A stretch of DNA of 64,000 nucleotides from Comamonas thiooxydans (GCF_002157685.2 NZ_AP026738.1:682001-746000); one strand, 5' to 3'; numbered from the stretch's first letter, positions 33,297 through 42,401 are shown. Numbers and translations are program-made. The notes: generated from the letters alone by a model not told the origin.

Positions 33297-35866
33297 CACT
33301 GTCCATTCACATGCTTGCGCAGATGCTCCAGCGCTTCCTCCACCTGATCCACCAGCACCAGGCACAGGTCGCCGGGCTGCAGGCGGGCCAGAGCATGGTC
33401 GATGGCGAGGAACTCGCCATGGATCTCTGTGCTGTAGCTGGTGCGCGGCGCGCCTTCCAGGCCCTTTTTCAGCAGGGCCAGCACTTCTCCATCCACGCGG
33501 CCACGTTGGCAGGCGTCCTGATAGAGCACCACATCGTCGAACACCTTGCCCAGAATCTGGGTCTGCTCGGTGATGTCCTGGTCGCGGCGGTCGCCGGCGC
33601 CCGAAATCACCACGCTGCGGCGCTTGGCGGGCATGGCTTCCACGGCCTGCGACAGCGCGCGGATGGCGTCGGGGTTGTGGCCGTAGTCGGCAATGATGGT
33701 GGCGCCCTTGTAATCCATCACATTGAAGCGGGCAGGGGCGTTGTCGCTGTCGTTGAGGAAGCCGGCCAGACCACGGCGAATGGTCTGCCAGGGCAGGCCT
33801 GCGGCCCATGCGGCGCCGATGGAGGCCATGACGTTTTCCACCTGGAAGGTGATGGTGCCATTGCGGGTCAGCGGAATGTCGCGCAGTGCAATGCTCTCGC
33901 GCCAGGAACCTTCCGCGGCCACGATGGCATCGCCATCGACATAGACCACGCGGCTGCCCTGGGCACGGTGCGTGGCCATGACGGGGTGGTGGCGGTCGGC
34001 TGCAAAGAAGATGACCTTGCCAGGGCAGACATGGGCCATGGCCGCGACCAGCGGGTCGGCGGCGTTGAGCACGGCATAGCCCGTGGGGGCCACGTTCTGC
34101 ACGATGACGCGCTTGAGCACGCCGACATCTTCCTTGGTGGTGATGAAGTTCAGGCCCAGGTGGTCGCCTTCGCCCACATTGGTGACTACGGCGACCTGGC
34201 AGCGGTCAAAGCCCAGGCCTTCACGCAAGATGCCGCCGCGTGCGCATTCCAGCACGGCCGCATCGGTCTCGGGGTGGGCCAGGGCGTTGCGTGCACTCTT
34301 GGGGCCGGAGCAGTCGCCGCTGTCGATCTGGCGGCCATTGACGTACACGCCATCGGTGTTGGTCATGGCGGTGCGCCAGCCATGCGAGGTGAACAGATGG
34401 GCGATCACGCGCGTGGTCGTGGTCTTGCCGTTGGTGCCGGTGACGGCGACCAGGGGGATGCGGCCGTCGTCGCCGGGCGCGAACAGCTCGTCCACCATGG
34501 GTACGCCCACGTTGCGGGGACGGCCGAAGGAGGGTGCCAGGTGCATGCGCAGGCCGGGGGCGGCGTTGACTTCCACGATGCCGCCGCTTTGCTCTTCCAG
34601 AGGCTTGAGCATGGTTTCGCAGACCACGTCCACACCGCAGATATGCAGACCGATGGTCTGCGCGGCCTCGATGGCACGGGCGGCTATTTCGGGATGCACG
34701 TCATCGGTCACATCGGTGGCGCTGCCGCCGGTGGACAGATTGGCGTTGTTGCGCAGCACCACGCGCTGGCCCTGGGCGGGCACGCTGTCAGGCGTCAGGC
34801 CTTCGCTGGCGATGCGGGCGATGGCGATATCGTCCAGGCGCACCTTGGTCAATGCCGTGCCGTGGCCGGAGCCGCGGCGGGGATCCTGGTTGACGATGTT
34901 CACCAGCTCGCGGATGGTGTGCTGTCCGTCGCCCAGCACCTGGGGCGGCTCGCGGCGGGCGGCTGCCACCAGCTGGCCGCCGACGACCAGCATGCGGAAG
35001 TCATGGCCGGGCAAAAAGCGCTCGACGAGGATCTCGTCGCCAAATTCGCTGGCGGTCTTGTAAGCGGCTTCCAGACCTTCGCGGGTGGTGATGTTCACCA
35101 CCACGCCCTTGCCCTGGTTGCCGTCCTGGGGCTTGACCACCACGGGCAGACCCACTTCCAGGGCCACGGCCCAGGCGTCTTCCACGTCGGTGACGGGGCG
35201 GCCCATGGGCACGGGCACGCCGGCTGCGTGCAGCAGGCGCTTGGTCAGGTCCTTGTCCTGTGCAATGGATTCGGCCACGGCGCTGGTGGAGTCGATCTCG
35301 GCGGCCTGGAAGCGGCGCGCACGCGAGCCCCAGCCCAGTTGCACCAGCGAACCGGTGGTCAGGCGGCGGAAGGGAATGCCGCGTGCCACGGCGGCATCGA
35401 CGATGGCGCCGGTCGAGGGCCCGATACGGTCGTCCTCGTCCAGCTCGCGCAGCTCGGCAATCGTGGCGTCGGCGTCGAAGGGCGTGTCGTTCAATGCGGC
35501 CTGAATCAGGGCTTCGGCGCGCTCCATGGCCAGCTTGCCCACGGATTCTTCGGTGTACTCGACCACCACCTGGAAGGTGCCGTGCTCCACGGTCTCATGG
35601 GTGCGGCTGAAGGTGACGGGGCAGCCCGCCTGGGCCTGCAGCGACAGGGCGGCGACTTCCAGCACATGGGCCAGCGACAGGCGCTGGTCCGCGCCATGCG
35701 GCTGCAGCGTACCGATGGTGGGGAAACGCGCACGCAGCTTTTCTTCAAAGCCGGGCATGGCGGTGTACAGCAGCTCGCTGTCTTCACAGTGCACGATGGC
35801 TTCGATGGCGGTGCTGCGGGTCCAGAGGTTGGGGCCGCGCAAGGCTCGGTTGCGAGTGATCTGCAT
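33296..35866 (-). CDS. cphA: cyanophycin synthetase (CphA1 type)
   Basis: An 856-residue enzyme polymerising Asp and Arg into cyanophycin. The N-terminal domain is followed by an ATP-grasp domain (VVVKPQDGNQGKGVVVNI near residues 250-267, and EVNAAPGLRMHL near 450), which adds Asp to the backbone. The C-terminal Mur-ligase-like domain starts near 490 with an intact P-loop VTGTNGKTTTTR and contains NVGEGDHLG and GDRRDQD; it adds Arg. Both active sites look complete. The gene lies 96 bases downstream of a second synthetase gene on the same strand. It provides a storage form of nitrogen, matching the nitrate and ammonium uptake genes nearby. Confidence 0.95.
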   Translation of the reverse strand: MQITRNRALRGPNLWTRSTAIEAIVHCEDSELLYTAMPGFEEKLRARFPTIGTLQPHGADQRLSLAHVLEVAALSLQAQAGCPVTFSRTHETVEHGTFQVVVEYTEESVGKLAMERAEALIQAALNDTPFDADATIAELRELDEDDRIGPSTGAIVDAAVARGIPFRRLTTGSLVQLGWGSRARRFQAAEIDSTSAVAESIAQDKDLTKRLLHAAGVPVPMGRPVTDVEDAWAVALEVGLPVVVKPQDGNQGKGVVVNITTREGLEAAYKTASEFGDEILVERFLPGHDFRMLVVGGQLVAAARREPPQVLGDGQHTIRELVNIVNQDPRRGSGHGTALTKVRLDDIAIARIASEGLTPDSVPAQGQRVVLRNNANLSTGGSATDVTDDVHPEIAARAIEAAQTIGLHICGVDVVCETMLKPLEEQSGGIVEVNAAPGLRMHLAPSFGRPRNVGVPMVDELFAPGDDGRIPLVAVTGTNGKTTTTRVIAHLFTSHGWRTAMTNTDGVYVNGRQIDSGDCSGPKSARNALAHPETDAAVLECARGGILREGLGFDRCQVAVVTNVGEGDHLGLNFITTKEDVGVLKRVIVQNVAPTGYAVLNAADPLVAAMAHVCPGKVIFFAADRHHPVMATHRAQGSRVVYVDGDAIVAAEGSWRESIALRDIPLTRNGTITFQVENVMASIGAAWAAGLPWQTIRRGLAGFLNDSDNAPARFNVMDYKGATIIADYGHNPDAIRALSQAVEAMPAKRRSVVISGAGDRRDQDITEQTQILGKVFDDVVLYQDACQRGRVDGEVLALLKKGLEGAPRTSYSTEIHGEFLAIDHALARLQPGDLCLVLVDQVEEALEHLRKHVNGQ

Positions 35867-35904
35867 AGTGTTTCTTTCAGCTGAATTTCAAGCTTTTTCT
35901 TGGC

Positions 35905-35945
35905 CTGACGCTTTTGTGGAAAGCGTCAGCAGCTATATCTTTTGA
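35905..35945. repeat. intercistronic hairpin repeat between the two cphA genes
   Basis: A perfect 10-pair hairpin, CTGACGCTTT (35905-35914) with AAAGCGTCAG (35920-35929), loop TGTGG, then AGCAGCTATATCTTTTGA. It belongs to the AGCT/GCGCTT repeat family. No T-run follows on the minus strand, so it is not an obvious terminator for the upstream cphA paralogue. Confidence 0.65.
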
Positions 35946-35962
35946 AGCGTTTTATGGGGCAA

Positions 35963-38143
35963 TCAAGCCTGGTATTCAAAGGTCTTGATGCCGGCGCCGA
36001 TCAGCTCGGGAGTGATGTCCAGCGCCCAGGCGGTAGCAATCGCGGCCAGCAGTGCGCTGGTCTCGGGGCGCTTGCCGCCGGCCAGGGACAGCGCTTCCAG
36101 CGTACCCAGCACCCGTTCCTGGGTGCCGGTGGCCAGCACCACGTTGTTGCCCTTGAGGAAGACGGCGCGGCCGCCTTCATGACGGGCTTCGGTATTGGCG
36201 CGGTGGGCGGCGACAAATTCATTGTCGGCGCCGGTGGCGTACAGAATGACTTCGCCGTCGCAGAGCTCGGCCAGGTCGGCCACTTCGGGCAGGTCGGCAT
36301 TGAGCACGCCCGCGCCTTCGTCCAGCACCACGTCGATCTGGGTGCGCATCACGCGGCGCATCTGGCCGGGCTCCAGCACATCGTGATCGGCCAGCTGCTC
36401 GTAGCCGTCCATGTCGGTGACCACGCCGACCAGGCAGCGGTCATAGGCCAGGCCTTCTTCCAGAATGGAGCGGGCCGTGGTCTGAATGACGGCGGCTTCG
36501 GCCAGACGGTTGGTCAGCAGACGATGGGCACCGGCCCAGTTGGCGGTATTGGTCTTTTGCGTATGGCGATTGGCGAGGAACATGCCTTCGCCGCTGGCCA
36601 CGCCGGTCAGCTTGCCCGACAGCTGCAGCAGCCAGCCGACCAGACGCGAAATGAAGGCGTTGTTGCGCGTGCCCACGATGCCGACAACGGGGATGCGACC
36701 GGCACCGGCACCGTCTTCACGGGGGAAGAGATGGTCGGCAATGGCCATGCCCACGGGGCGCGGTGCGCCGCTGGTGGGCTTGAGGTGCATCAGCAGGCCA
36801 GGGCCGGCGTTGACTTCGAGAATCGCTCCCTGGCCCTGCATGGGCTTGGAAACATCCTTGAGGATCATGTCCATGCCGGCGATGTCGAGGCCAACGATCT
36901 TGGCGGCCAGCACGGCGTAGTAAGCCACGTCGGGGTGCACGTCGTCCAGGCAGTCGATGGCCATATTGCCGTTGCGCTGCAGCAGCACGCTCTGACCCTG
37001 GGGAATCACGCTGTCGGGCGTCACATGCTGGCGGTTGAGTTCCAGCTTCACGGCGCCGGCTTCCAGATTGATCCAGTCCAGCGGGTATTCCTGCTCGGGG
37101 CCGCGGCGCGGGTCCTGGTTCAGCACTTCCACCAGCTCGCGCAGCGTGGCGTTGCCGTTGCCGTAGACGGAAACCGTCTCGCCCTTGGTGGCTGCCACCA
37201 CCTTGCCGCCCACGACCAGCAGGCGGTGCTCCACGCCGTCGATGAATTTTTCGACGATCACGTCCGAGCCTTCGGGCTGGGCCAGTGCAAACGCGGCCTT
37301 GATGTCTGCTTCCTTGGACAGCTCCAGGGTCACGCCACGGGCATGGTTGCCGTCCGAAGGCTTGACGGTCACGGGAAAGCCGATGTCCTGCGCCACTTCC
37401 CAGGCTTCCTCGGGCGATGCCACGATCTGGCCTTCGGGCACGGGCACGCCGCAGGCGGCCAGCAGGCGCTTGGTGAAGTCCTTGTCCTGGGCAATGCCTT
37501 CGGCGATGGCGCTGGTCTGGTCGGACTCTGCCGTCCAGATGCGGCGCTGTGCCGCGCCATAACCCAGCTGCACCAGATTGCCGTCATTGAGGCGGATATG
37601 GGGAATGCGGCGCTCGCTGGCGGCATCGACGATGCAGCCGGTCGAAGGGCCCAGGTAGCGGTCGTTGATGGCCGTCTTGATGGCATGTACGGCGGGCTTG
37701 AGGTCGAACGGCTCGTCATTGATGGCCGCCATCAGCAGCTTGTGCCCATATTCCAGCGCCACGCGGGCCACGGCTTCTTCAGGGCAGCGGAACACCATGC
37801 GGTACACGCCACGCCTGGAGATTTCGCGGGTCTGACCGAACTCGGCGGGCATGCCGGCCAGGTTCAGCAGTTCGATGATGACATGCTCCATCACATGACC
37901 CATCCAGGTGCCGCCTTCCAGGCGCTGGATGAAGCCACCGCGCTCGCCGACGCCGCAGGTGTGCTCGATCAGGTCGGGCAACCAGCTGGTCAGGCGCTCG
38001 TTGAGGCCGGGGATCTTGTTGGACGGATAGTCTTCCAGCTCTCCCAGATCCAGCCAGACCTCCAGTACCGGGCGGTAGGTCCAGACACTGGGGCCACGCA
38101 GGAAAGTTGTGCGCAAGAGTTGGATGTCGTTGAATTTCGCCAT
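35963..38143 (-). CDS. second cyanophycin synthetase paralogue with degenerate Mur-ligase P-loop
   Basis: A 726-residue CphA homologue. The ATP-grasp domain is conserved (VTVKPSDGNHARGVTLEL near 265; EVNAGPGLLMHL near 475). Where CphA has GTNGKTTTTR this protein reads VGIVGTRNNAFISRL (about residue 510), so the nucleotide-binding Lys/Thr are gone, and the C-terminal domain is about 130 residues shorter. Cyanobacterial CphA2, which joins beta-Asp-Arg dipeptides at one active site, also retains only the ATP-grasp site; this protein may work similarly or assist CphA. ATG 38143 is chosen at the family start; 22 upstream in-frame codons look non-coding. Confidence 0.85.
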   Translation of the reverse strand: MAKFNDIQLLRTTFLRGPSVWTYRPVLEVWLDLGELEDYPSNKIPGLNERLTSWLPDLIEHTCGVGERGGFIQRLEGGTWMGHVMEHVIIELLNLAGMPAEFGQTREISRRGVYRMVFRCPEEAVARVALEYGHKLLMAAINDEPFDLKPAVHAIKTAINDRYLGPSTGCIVDAASERRIPHIRLNDGNLVQLGYGAAQRRIWTAESDQTSAIAEGIAQDKDFTKRLLAACGVPVPEGQIVASPEEAWEVAQDIGFPVTVKPSDGNHARGVTLELSKEADIKAAFALAQPEGSDVIVEKFIDGVEHRLLVVGGKVVAATKGETVSVYGNGNATLRELVEVLNQDPRRGPEQEYPLDWINLEAGAVKLELNRQHVTPDSVIPQGQSVLLQRNGNMAIDCLDDVHPDVAYYAVLAAKIVGLDIAGMDMILKDVSKPMQGQGAILEVNAGPGLLMHLKPTSGAPRPVGMAIADHLFPREDGAGAGRIPVVGIVGTRNNAFISRLVGWLLQLSGKLTGVASGEGMFLANRHTQKTNTANWAGAHRLLTNRLAEAAVIQTTARSILEEGLAYDRCLVGVVTDMDGYEQLADHDVLEPGQMRRVMRTQIDVVLDEGAGVLNADLPEVADLAELCDGEVILYATGADNEFVAAHRANTEARHEGGRAVFLKGNNVVLATGTQERVLGTLEALSLAGGKRPETSALLAAIATAWALDITPELIGAGIKTFEYQA

Positions 38144-38368
38144 GTTGATCAGCGGATAGGAATGAGGAGAGCAGGTTTTCTTAAACTCCTGCCCCTGATA
38201 GGTTGGCATTGTGCGCCCAGAATCTGCATTGTGAAGCTTGTCAGCCTAAATGCAGGTTCGCGCGTTAACCAGGGTGTATCGGACGTCAGGCGCAGCCATA
38301 TTCACCATGCCGAAGCGGTTGCCCGCATGACTCTTGGAGCCGCCATCGGCGGAGAAAAATAACTCAAC

Positions 38369-40666
38369 ATGCAACATCACCATACTGTGGACGCCTCGGC
38401 AGTCTTCGCCGGCCCCCTGGGGGGCGAGCTGCGAGCAAGACTCGCTGAACATGAAAACGTATTAGCCGTCGTCCCGGTTGACCTGAGTGCGGATTTGCAG
38501 TTCGGCAGCGGCCTGCTGGCCCTGACCCAGGAGCGTCTGCTGGCCTGTGATCCCCAGACCCGGCAGTGGCGTGCATGGGCCCTGGCGGTAGATCAAAGCC
38601 TGCGCCTGCAGGATCATGGCGGTGTGGGCAACCTGGAACTGCATGACAGGAGCGCGCGTCTTGCACAGTGGCTGATCACGCTGAAGCATCAGACCTCCAT
38701 GCTGCAGCTGATGCAGCAGTTCGACCGCCAGCGCGAGCGCATCGCCCGTCAGGAGGCCTATAGCGCGGTCAGCGAAGAGGATGTGGCGCATTGCCCGGTC
38801 TGCCACTCGGTGCTGCCGCCCGATACCGAAGAATGCCCGGCCTGCGCACGCCAGCAGGCGCCCCAGACCTCCACCTGGGTGCTGCTGCGCCTGTGGCGTT
38901 TTGCCAAACCCTATCAGGGCCAGTTGCTGCTGGGCTTCTTGCTGACCCTGGCCACCACGGCGGCCCAGTTGGTGGCGCCTTATCTGACCATCCCGCTGAT
39001 GGACAAGATCCTGATTCCGTTCCAGAACGGCGAAAAGATCAACCGGGATCTGGTTTTCTTCTATCTGGGCATGCTGCTGCTGTCGGCGCTGCTGGCCTGG
39101 GCATTGGGCTGGGCACGTACTTTCGTGCTGGCCAAGGTGTCCGAGCGCATAGGCTCCAATCTGCGCACCACCACCTACAACCACTTGCTGAACCTGTCGG
39201 TGGATTACTACGGCAGCAAGCGTACGGGGGATCTGATGGCGCGTATCGGTGCCGAAACCGATCGCATCAATCTGTTTCTGTCGCTCAACGCACTTGATTT
39301 TGCAACCGATGTGCTGATGATCGTGATGACGTCGGCCATCCTGTTCTCCATCAACCCCTGGCTGGCGCTGGTCACGCTGGTGCCGCTGCCCTTCATCGCC
39401 TGGATGATCCATACCGTGCGCGACCGTCTGCGCACCGGCTTTGAGAAGATAGACCGGGTCTGGTCCGAGGTGACCAATGTGCTGGCCGACACCATTCCCG
39501 GTATCCGCGTGGTCAAGGCTTTCGCCCAGGAAAAGCGTGAAGCCGACCGCTTTGCCGACGCCAACCTGATCAATCTGCAGGCCAACGACAAGGTCAACAA
39601 GACCTGGTCGCTGTTCACCCCCACGGTGACGCTGCTGACCGAGGTCGGCATTCTGGTGGTCTGGGGCTTCGGCATCTATCTGGTGGCCGGCGGCTCCATC
39701 ACGGTCGGTGTGCTGACCGCCTTCATCGCCTATATCGGTCGTTTCTATACCCGCCTGGATTCGATGAGCCGCATTGTCTCGGTCACGCAGAAGGCGGCTG
39801 CCGGTGCCAAGCGCATCTTCGACATCCTCGACCATGTCAGCAATGTGCCCGAGCCCAGCAACCCCGTGAAGCTGCCCGGCAAGGCCAAGGGTGCCATCAC
39901 CATGGAGGATGTGGGCTTTCGCTACGGCAGCCGCGCCGTCATCAAGCATCTGAACCTGCAGATCAAGCCCGGCGAGATGATCGGCCTGGTCGGTCACAGC
40001 GGCTCGGGCAAGAGCACCCTGGTGAATCTGATCTGCCGCTTCTACGACGTCTCCGAGGGCTCCATCCAGCTCGACGGCGTGGACGTGCGCCGCATGTCTG
40101 TGTCCGACTACCGCAGCAATATCGGCCTGGTGCTGCAGGAGCCCTTCCTGTTCTTTGGCACGATTGCCGAGAACATCGCCTATGGCAAGCCCGATGCCAC
40201 GCGCGAGGAAATCGTGGCCGCGGCGCGTGCCGCCCACGCCCACGAGTTCATCCTGCGCCTGCCTCACGGTTATGACTCCCTGGTCGGCGAGCGTGGCCAG
40301 GGCCTGTCGGGTGGCGAGCGCCAGCGCATCTCCATCGCGCGTGCGCTGCTGATCGATCCGCGCATCCTGATCCTCGATGAAGCCACCTCGGCCGTGGATA
40401 CCGAGACCGAAAAGGAAATCCAGAAGGCGCTGGACAACTTGGTCCAGGGGCGCACCACGATCGCCATTGCCCACCGCCTGTCCACCTTGCGCAAGGCAGA
40501 CCGTCTGGTGGTCATGGATCGTGGCGAAATCGTCGAAGTGGGTCCGCACGACGAGCTGATGGACCTCAAGGGCCATTACTTCCGCCTGTACGACGCGCAG
40601 GCACGCCGTGCCGAAGAGGATGCACAAGCGGCCGGCCTCAAGCTGCAGACCAAGGAACCCCAATGA
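38369..40666 (+). CDS. ABC exporter with N-terminal zinc-ribbon extension, cyanophycin-associated
   Basis: A 765-residue half-transporter. Residues 1-170 are a soluble extension with two CxxC pairs (CPVCHSVLPPDTEECPACARQ-like, residues about 148-168) that look like a zinc ribbon. About 180-480 are six membrane helices of an ABC exporter (VGVLTAFIAYIGRFYTRLDSMSR). The nucleotide-binding domain has GHSGSGKST, LSGGERQRISIARALLIDPR and ILILDEATSAVD. The gene is divergent from the cphA paralogue and overlaps the DUF1854 gene by 4 bases. Genes of this type are annotated as cyanophycin-metabolism-associated in related genomes (from memory), but the transported molecule is unknown. Confidence 0.88.
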   Translation: MQHHHTVDASAVFAGPLGGELRARLAEHENVLAVVPVDLSADLQFGSGLLALTQERLLACDPQTRQWRAWALAVDQSLRLQDHGGVGNLELHDRSARLAQWLITLKHQTSMLQLMQQFDRQRERIARQEAYSAVSEEDVAHCPVCHSVLPPDTEECPACARQQAPQTSTWVLLRLWRFAKPYQGQLLLGFLLTLATTAAQLVAPYLTIPLMDKILIPFQNGEKINRDLVFFYLGMLLLSALLAWALGWARTFVLAKVSERIGSNLRTTTYNHLLNLSVDYYGSKRTGDLMARIGAETDRINLFLSLNALDFATDVLMIVMTSAILFSINPWLALVTLVPLPFIAWMIHTVRDRLRTGFEKIDRVWSEVTNVLADTIPGIRVVKAFAQEKREADRFADANLINLQANDKVNKTWSLFTPTVTLLTEVGILVVWGFGIYLVAGGSITVGVLTAFIAYIGRFYTRLDSMSRIVSVTQKAAAGAKRIFDILDHVSNVPEPSNPVKLPGKAKGAITMEDVGFRYGSRAVIKHLNLQIKPGEMIGLVGHSGSGKSTLVNLICRFYDVSEGSIQLDGVDVRRMSVSDYRSNIGLVLQEPFLFFGTIAENIAYGKPDATREEIVAAARAAHAHEFILRLPHGYDSLVGERGQGLSGGERQRISIARALLIDPRILILDEATSAVDTETEKEIQKALDNLVQGRTTIAIAHRLSTLRKADRLVVMDRGEIVEVGPHDELMDLKGHYFRLYDAQARRAEEDAQAAGLKLQTKEPQ

Positions 40667-41154
40667 TCGAAGCTCCCCAATCCAATCTGAGCGGCATGCA
40701 GCTGGAGCGCAACGCCCATGGCCGTCTGGTGCTGACGCTGGGCAACGGCCTAGTCTACGAAGCCGTCGTTCCCGTGCGTGCATTCCCGATTGCCGCGCCT
40801 GCCGAAGGACTGTCGCTGATCGCCGCCGATGGCAAGGAAGCGTTGTGGGTGGCCCGCATGGCCGACCTGCAGCCCGAGCATCGTCAGCTGATCGAGCAGG
40901 ACCTGGCCGTGCGGGAGTTCGTGCCGACCATCGAGCGCATCCTCAAGGTCTCGAGCTTTTCCACCCCCAGCACCTGGGAGCTGCAGACGGATCGAGGCCT
41001 GACGCATATGGTGCTCAAGGCCGAGGAAGATATCCGCAAGCTGGCCGGGCGCACCCGACTGCAGATTACGGGCCAAGATGGCGTGCAATACCGGATTCCC
41101 GACAGCAGCAAGCTGGACAGGCATTCGCGCAAGCTGCTGGAGCGCTTTCTGTAA
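40663..41154 (+). CDS. DUF1854 family protein, cyanophycin-associated
   Basis: A 163-residue soluble protein without signal or membrane segment. Features are LERNAHGRLVLTLGNGLVYEAVVPVRAFPI, the central EREFVP-like VREFVPTIERILKVSSFSTPSTWEL and a C-terminal GVQYRIPDSSKLDRHSRKLLERFL, a pattern recognised as DUF1854. Its start overlaps the ABC exporter stop (ATGA), implying a shared operon and likely a shared function. No catalytic motif is visible. Confidence 0.82.
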   Translation: MIEAPQSNLSGMQLERNAHGRLVLTLGNGLVYEAVVPVRAFPIAAPAEGLSLIAADGKEALWVARMADLQPEHRQLIEQDLAVREFVPTIERILKVSSFSTPSTWELQTDRGLTHMVLKAEEDIRKLAGRTRLQITGQDGVQYRIPDSSKLDRHSRKLLERFL

Positions 41155-41175
41155 GCTGTGCCGCGCAACTATTTC

Positions 41176-41207
41176 AAGGGCTTCGCATAATCGCGAGGCC
41201 CTTTTTT
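41176..41207 (+). terminator. terminator after the DUF1854 gene
   Basis: AAGGGCTTCGC (41176-41186) pairs along its length with GCGAGGCCCTT, with one G-U pair, and is followed by a T-run to 41207. Confidence 0.88.
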
Positions 41208-41359
41208 GTATCAAATTGCGCAGGGGTGCTTGATATATATAGGCTAATAGCTATCAAAATAGGATTGAAAATAATCCTACAGTTTTCTCAAGCGTGGCCG
41301 ATAACAGGGCGAGATAGCTGTTTTTCCGCCTGCACCTTTTTACTGCCGAGGGCCAAGCC

Positions 41360-41797
41360 ATGCAAATTCCACCTCTAGACCGGACACAGACGCCCTGGCG
41401 TACCCAGGGTGCGGATTTGTATTCCACAGGCGCCTCTGGCGCCGCACCGGTGCGCCCCGTGAATGCGGTGAATGCCACGGAGTCGGTGGACAAGATTGGC
41501 GAAGGCCGCACGGTGCGCGAGCCCGAGAAGCCTTCGGCTCCCGATACCGAAAACCGCGACTGGACGCTGGCCGAGGAGGTCAAGCAGAAGGAAGAGGTCG
41601 AGGAGCCGCCCAAGGAGCCGATCTCCAAGCAGCTGATCGAGTTCATCCAGTCCATGTGGCGCGCCAGTGCCCAGGCGGTGGAGCAGGCGCAGGAAACCAG
41701 CAAGTCGGAAGATCTGCTGCAGAGCAAGCAGACGGCGCGCAATGAGCCGCTGACTTATTCCGAACCCCGGATAAAGCGCAGCGGCAACGCCAAGTAA
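41360..41797 (+). CDS. hypothetical low-complexity protein, 145 residues
   Basis: A hydrophilic, Pro/Glu-rich protein, apparently largely disordered in residues 1-85 (PEKPSAPDTENRDW, EVKQKEEVEEPPKEP), with one amphipathic helix near LIEFIQSMWRASAQAVEQAQ and a basic C-terminus. No signal peptide or known domain is recognised. It stands alone between the cyanophycin-associated pair and an EF-hand gene. Codon use looks ordinary for the window, which favours a real gene. Function unknown. Confidence 0.6.
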   Translation: MQIPPLDRTQTPWRTQGADLYSTGASGAAPVRPVNAVNATESVDKIGEGRTVREPEKPSAPDTENRDWTLAEEVKQKEEVEEPPKEPISKQLIEFIQSMWRASAQAVEQAQETSKSEDLLQSKQTARNEPLTYSEPRIKRSGNAK

Positions 41798-41805
41798 GCG
41801 ATTGC

Positions 41806-41862
41806 TTTTATTTTGAGAGCTGATTGCGCTTGATATTCAAGCGCTTCAGCTATTTTTATATC
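41806..41862. terminator. long hairpin of the AGCT/GCGCTT repeat family acting as shared terminator
   Basis: AGCTGA and GCGCTTGA arms pair with TCAAGCGC and TCAGCT around a TAT loop (about 41818-41852), followed by TATTTTTATAT. It sits between convergent genes and has T-rich or A-rich flanks on both sides, so it can terminate both. Confidence 0.7.
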
Positions 41863-42309
41863 TTATTTGCCTTCAGGATCAGCGCTGTCAGCTTCTGATT
41901 TGTGAGCATCGTCCTTGGCTGGTGCAGCTGCCACGGCTTCCGCGGCCTTGGCCTTTTCACGCGCAGCCCGGTATTTGACGGCAAAGGCGCGCACTTCCTC
42001 ATAGGTGACAAAGCCGTCCTTGTTGGTGTCGGTTTCGTCAAAGGCGGCGGCCAGCTTGGGGATGATGGCCACTTCCTTGCGGCTGAGCTTTCCATCCTGA
42101 TTGAAGTCCAGCATCTTGAACTGCTGCTGGGCCTTGATCTCGCCTTTGGAGAGCTGGGTTCCCTGTCTTTCCGCCACCTTGTCGCCGGCGGATTCCTCGG
42201 CGCGCACCGTGGGTAGCAGCAGCACGGCGCTGGTCAGCAGCACGCCCATGGCGGTCTTCATGACCGAGCTGCTGCGTGCGACGATGGGGTGGTTCTTGGC
42301 TTTTGACAT
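41863..42309 (-). CDS. exported EF-hand protein
   Basis: A 148-residue protein with two calcium-binding loops, DFNQDGKLSRKE and DTNKDGFVTYEE, about 25 residues apart, and an Ala/Lys/Asp-rich tail. Residues 17-38 (MKTAMGVLLTSAVLLLPTVRA) look like a signal peptide. Translation may therefore begin at that internal Met (42261) rather than at 42309; neither has a clear ribosome-binding site. Calcium binding is inferred from the canonical D-x-[DN]-x-DG loops. The role is unknown. Confidence 0.8.
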   Translation of the reverse strand: MSKAKNHPIVARSSSVMKTAMGVLLTSAVLLLPTVRAEESAGDKVAERQGTQLSKGEIKAQQQFKMLDFNQDGKLSRKEVAIIPKLAAAFDETDTNKDGFVTYEEVRAFAVKYRAAREKAKAAEAVAAAPAKDDAHKSEADSADPEGK

Positions 42310-42401
42310 AGCGGTACAGATGAGGGCCATGGCGGCATTCTCAAGCTCCGTCCCGCCGCACTTTCAAAGTTTTGCATTCGCTTGCCGGACTTTGCCAAGT
42401 T

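Noticed and set aside
33311..38362. Very long plus-strand open frames (over 800 codons each) opposite the two cyanophycin synthetase genes
   Set aside because: They are mirror frames of high-GC genes, with His/Gly/Ala-rich low-complexity translations and no motifs; the minus-strand proteins are unmistakable.
38144..38368. Sigma-54 promoter in the divergent region upstream of the cphA paralogue
   Set aside because: TTGGCATTGTGCGCCCA has the -24 half but not the TTGC element at -12, and no better match exists on either strand.
38462..40783. Minus-strand open frame of about 770 codons opposite the ABC exporter
   Set aside because: The composition is typical of an antisense shadow (His/Asp/Gly rich), while the plus strand encodes a complete exporter with all ATPase motifs.
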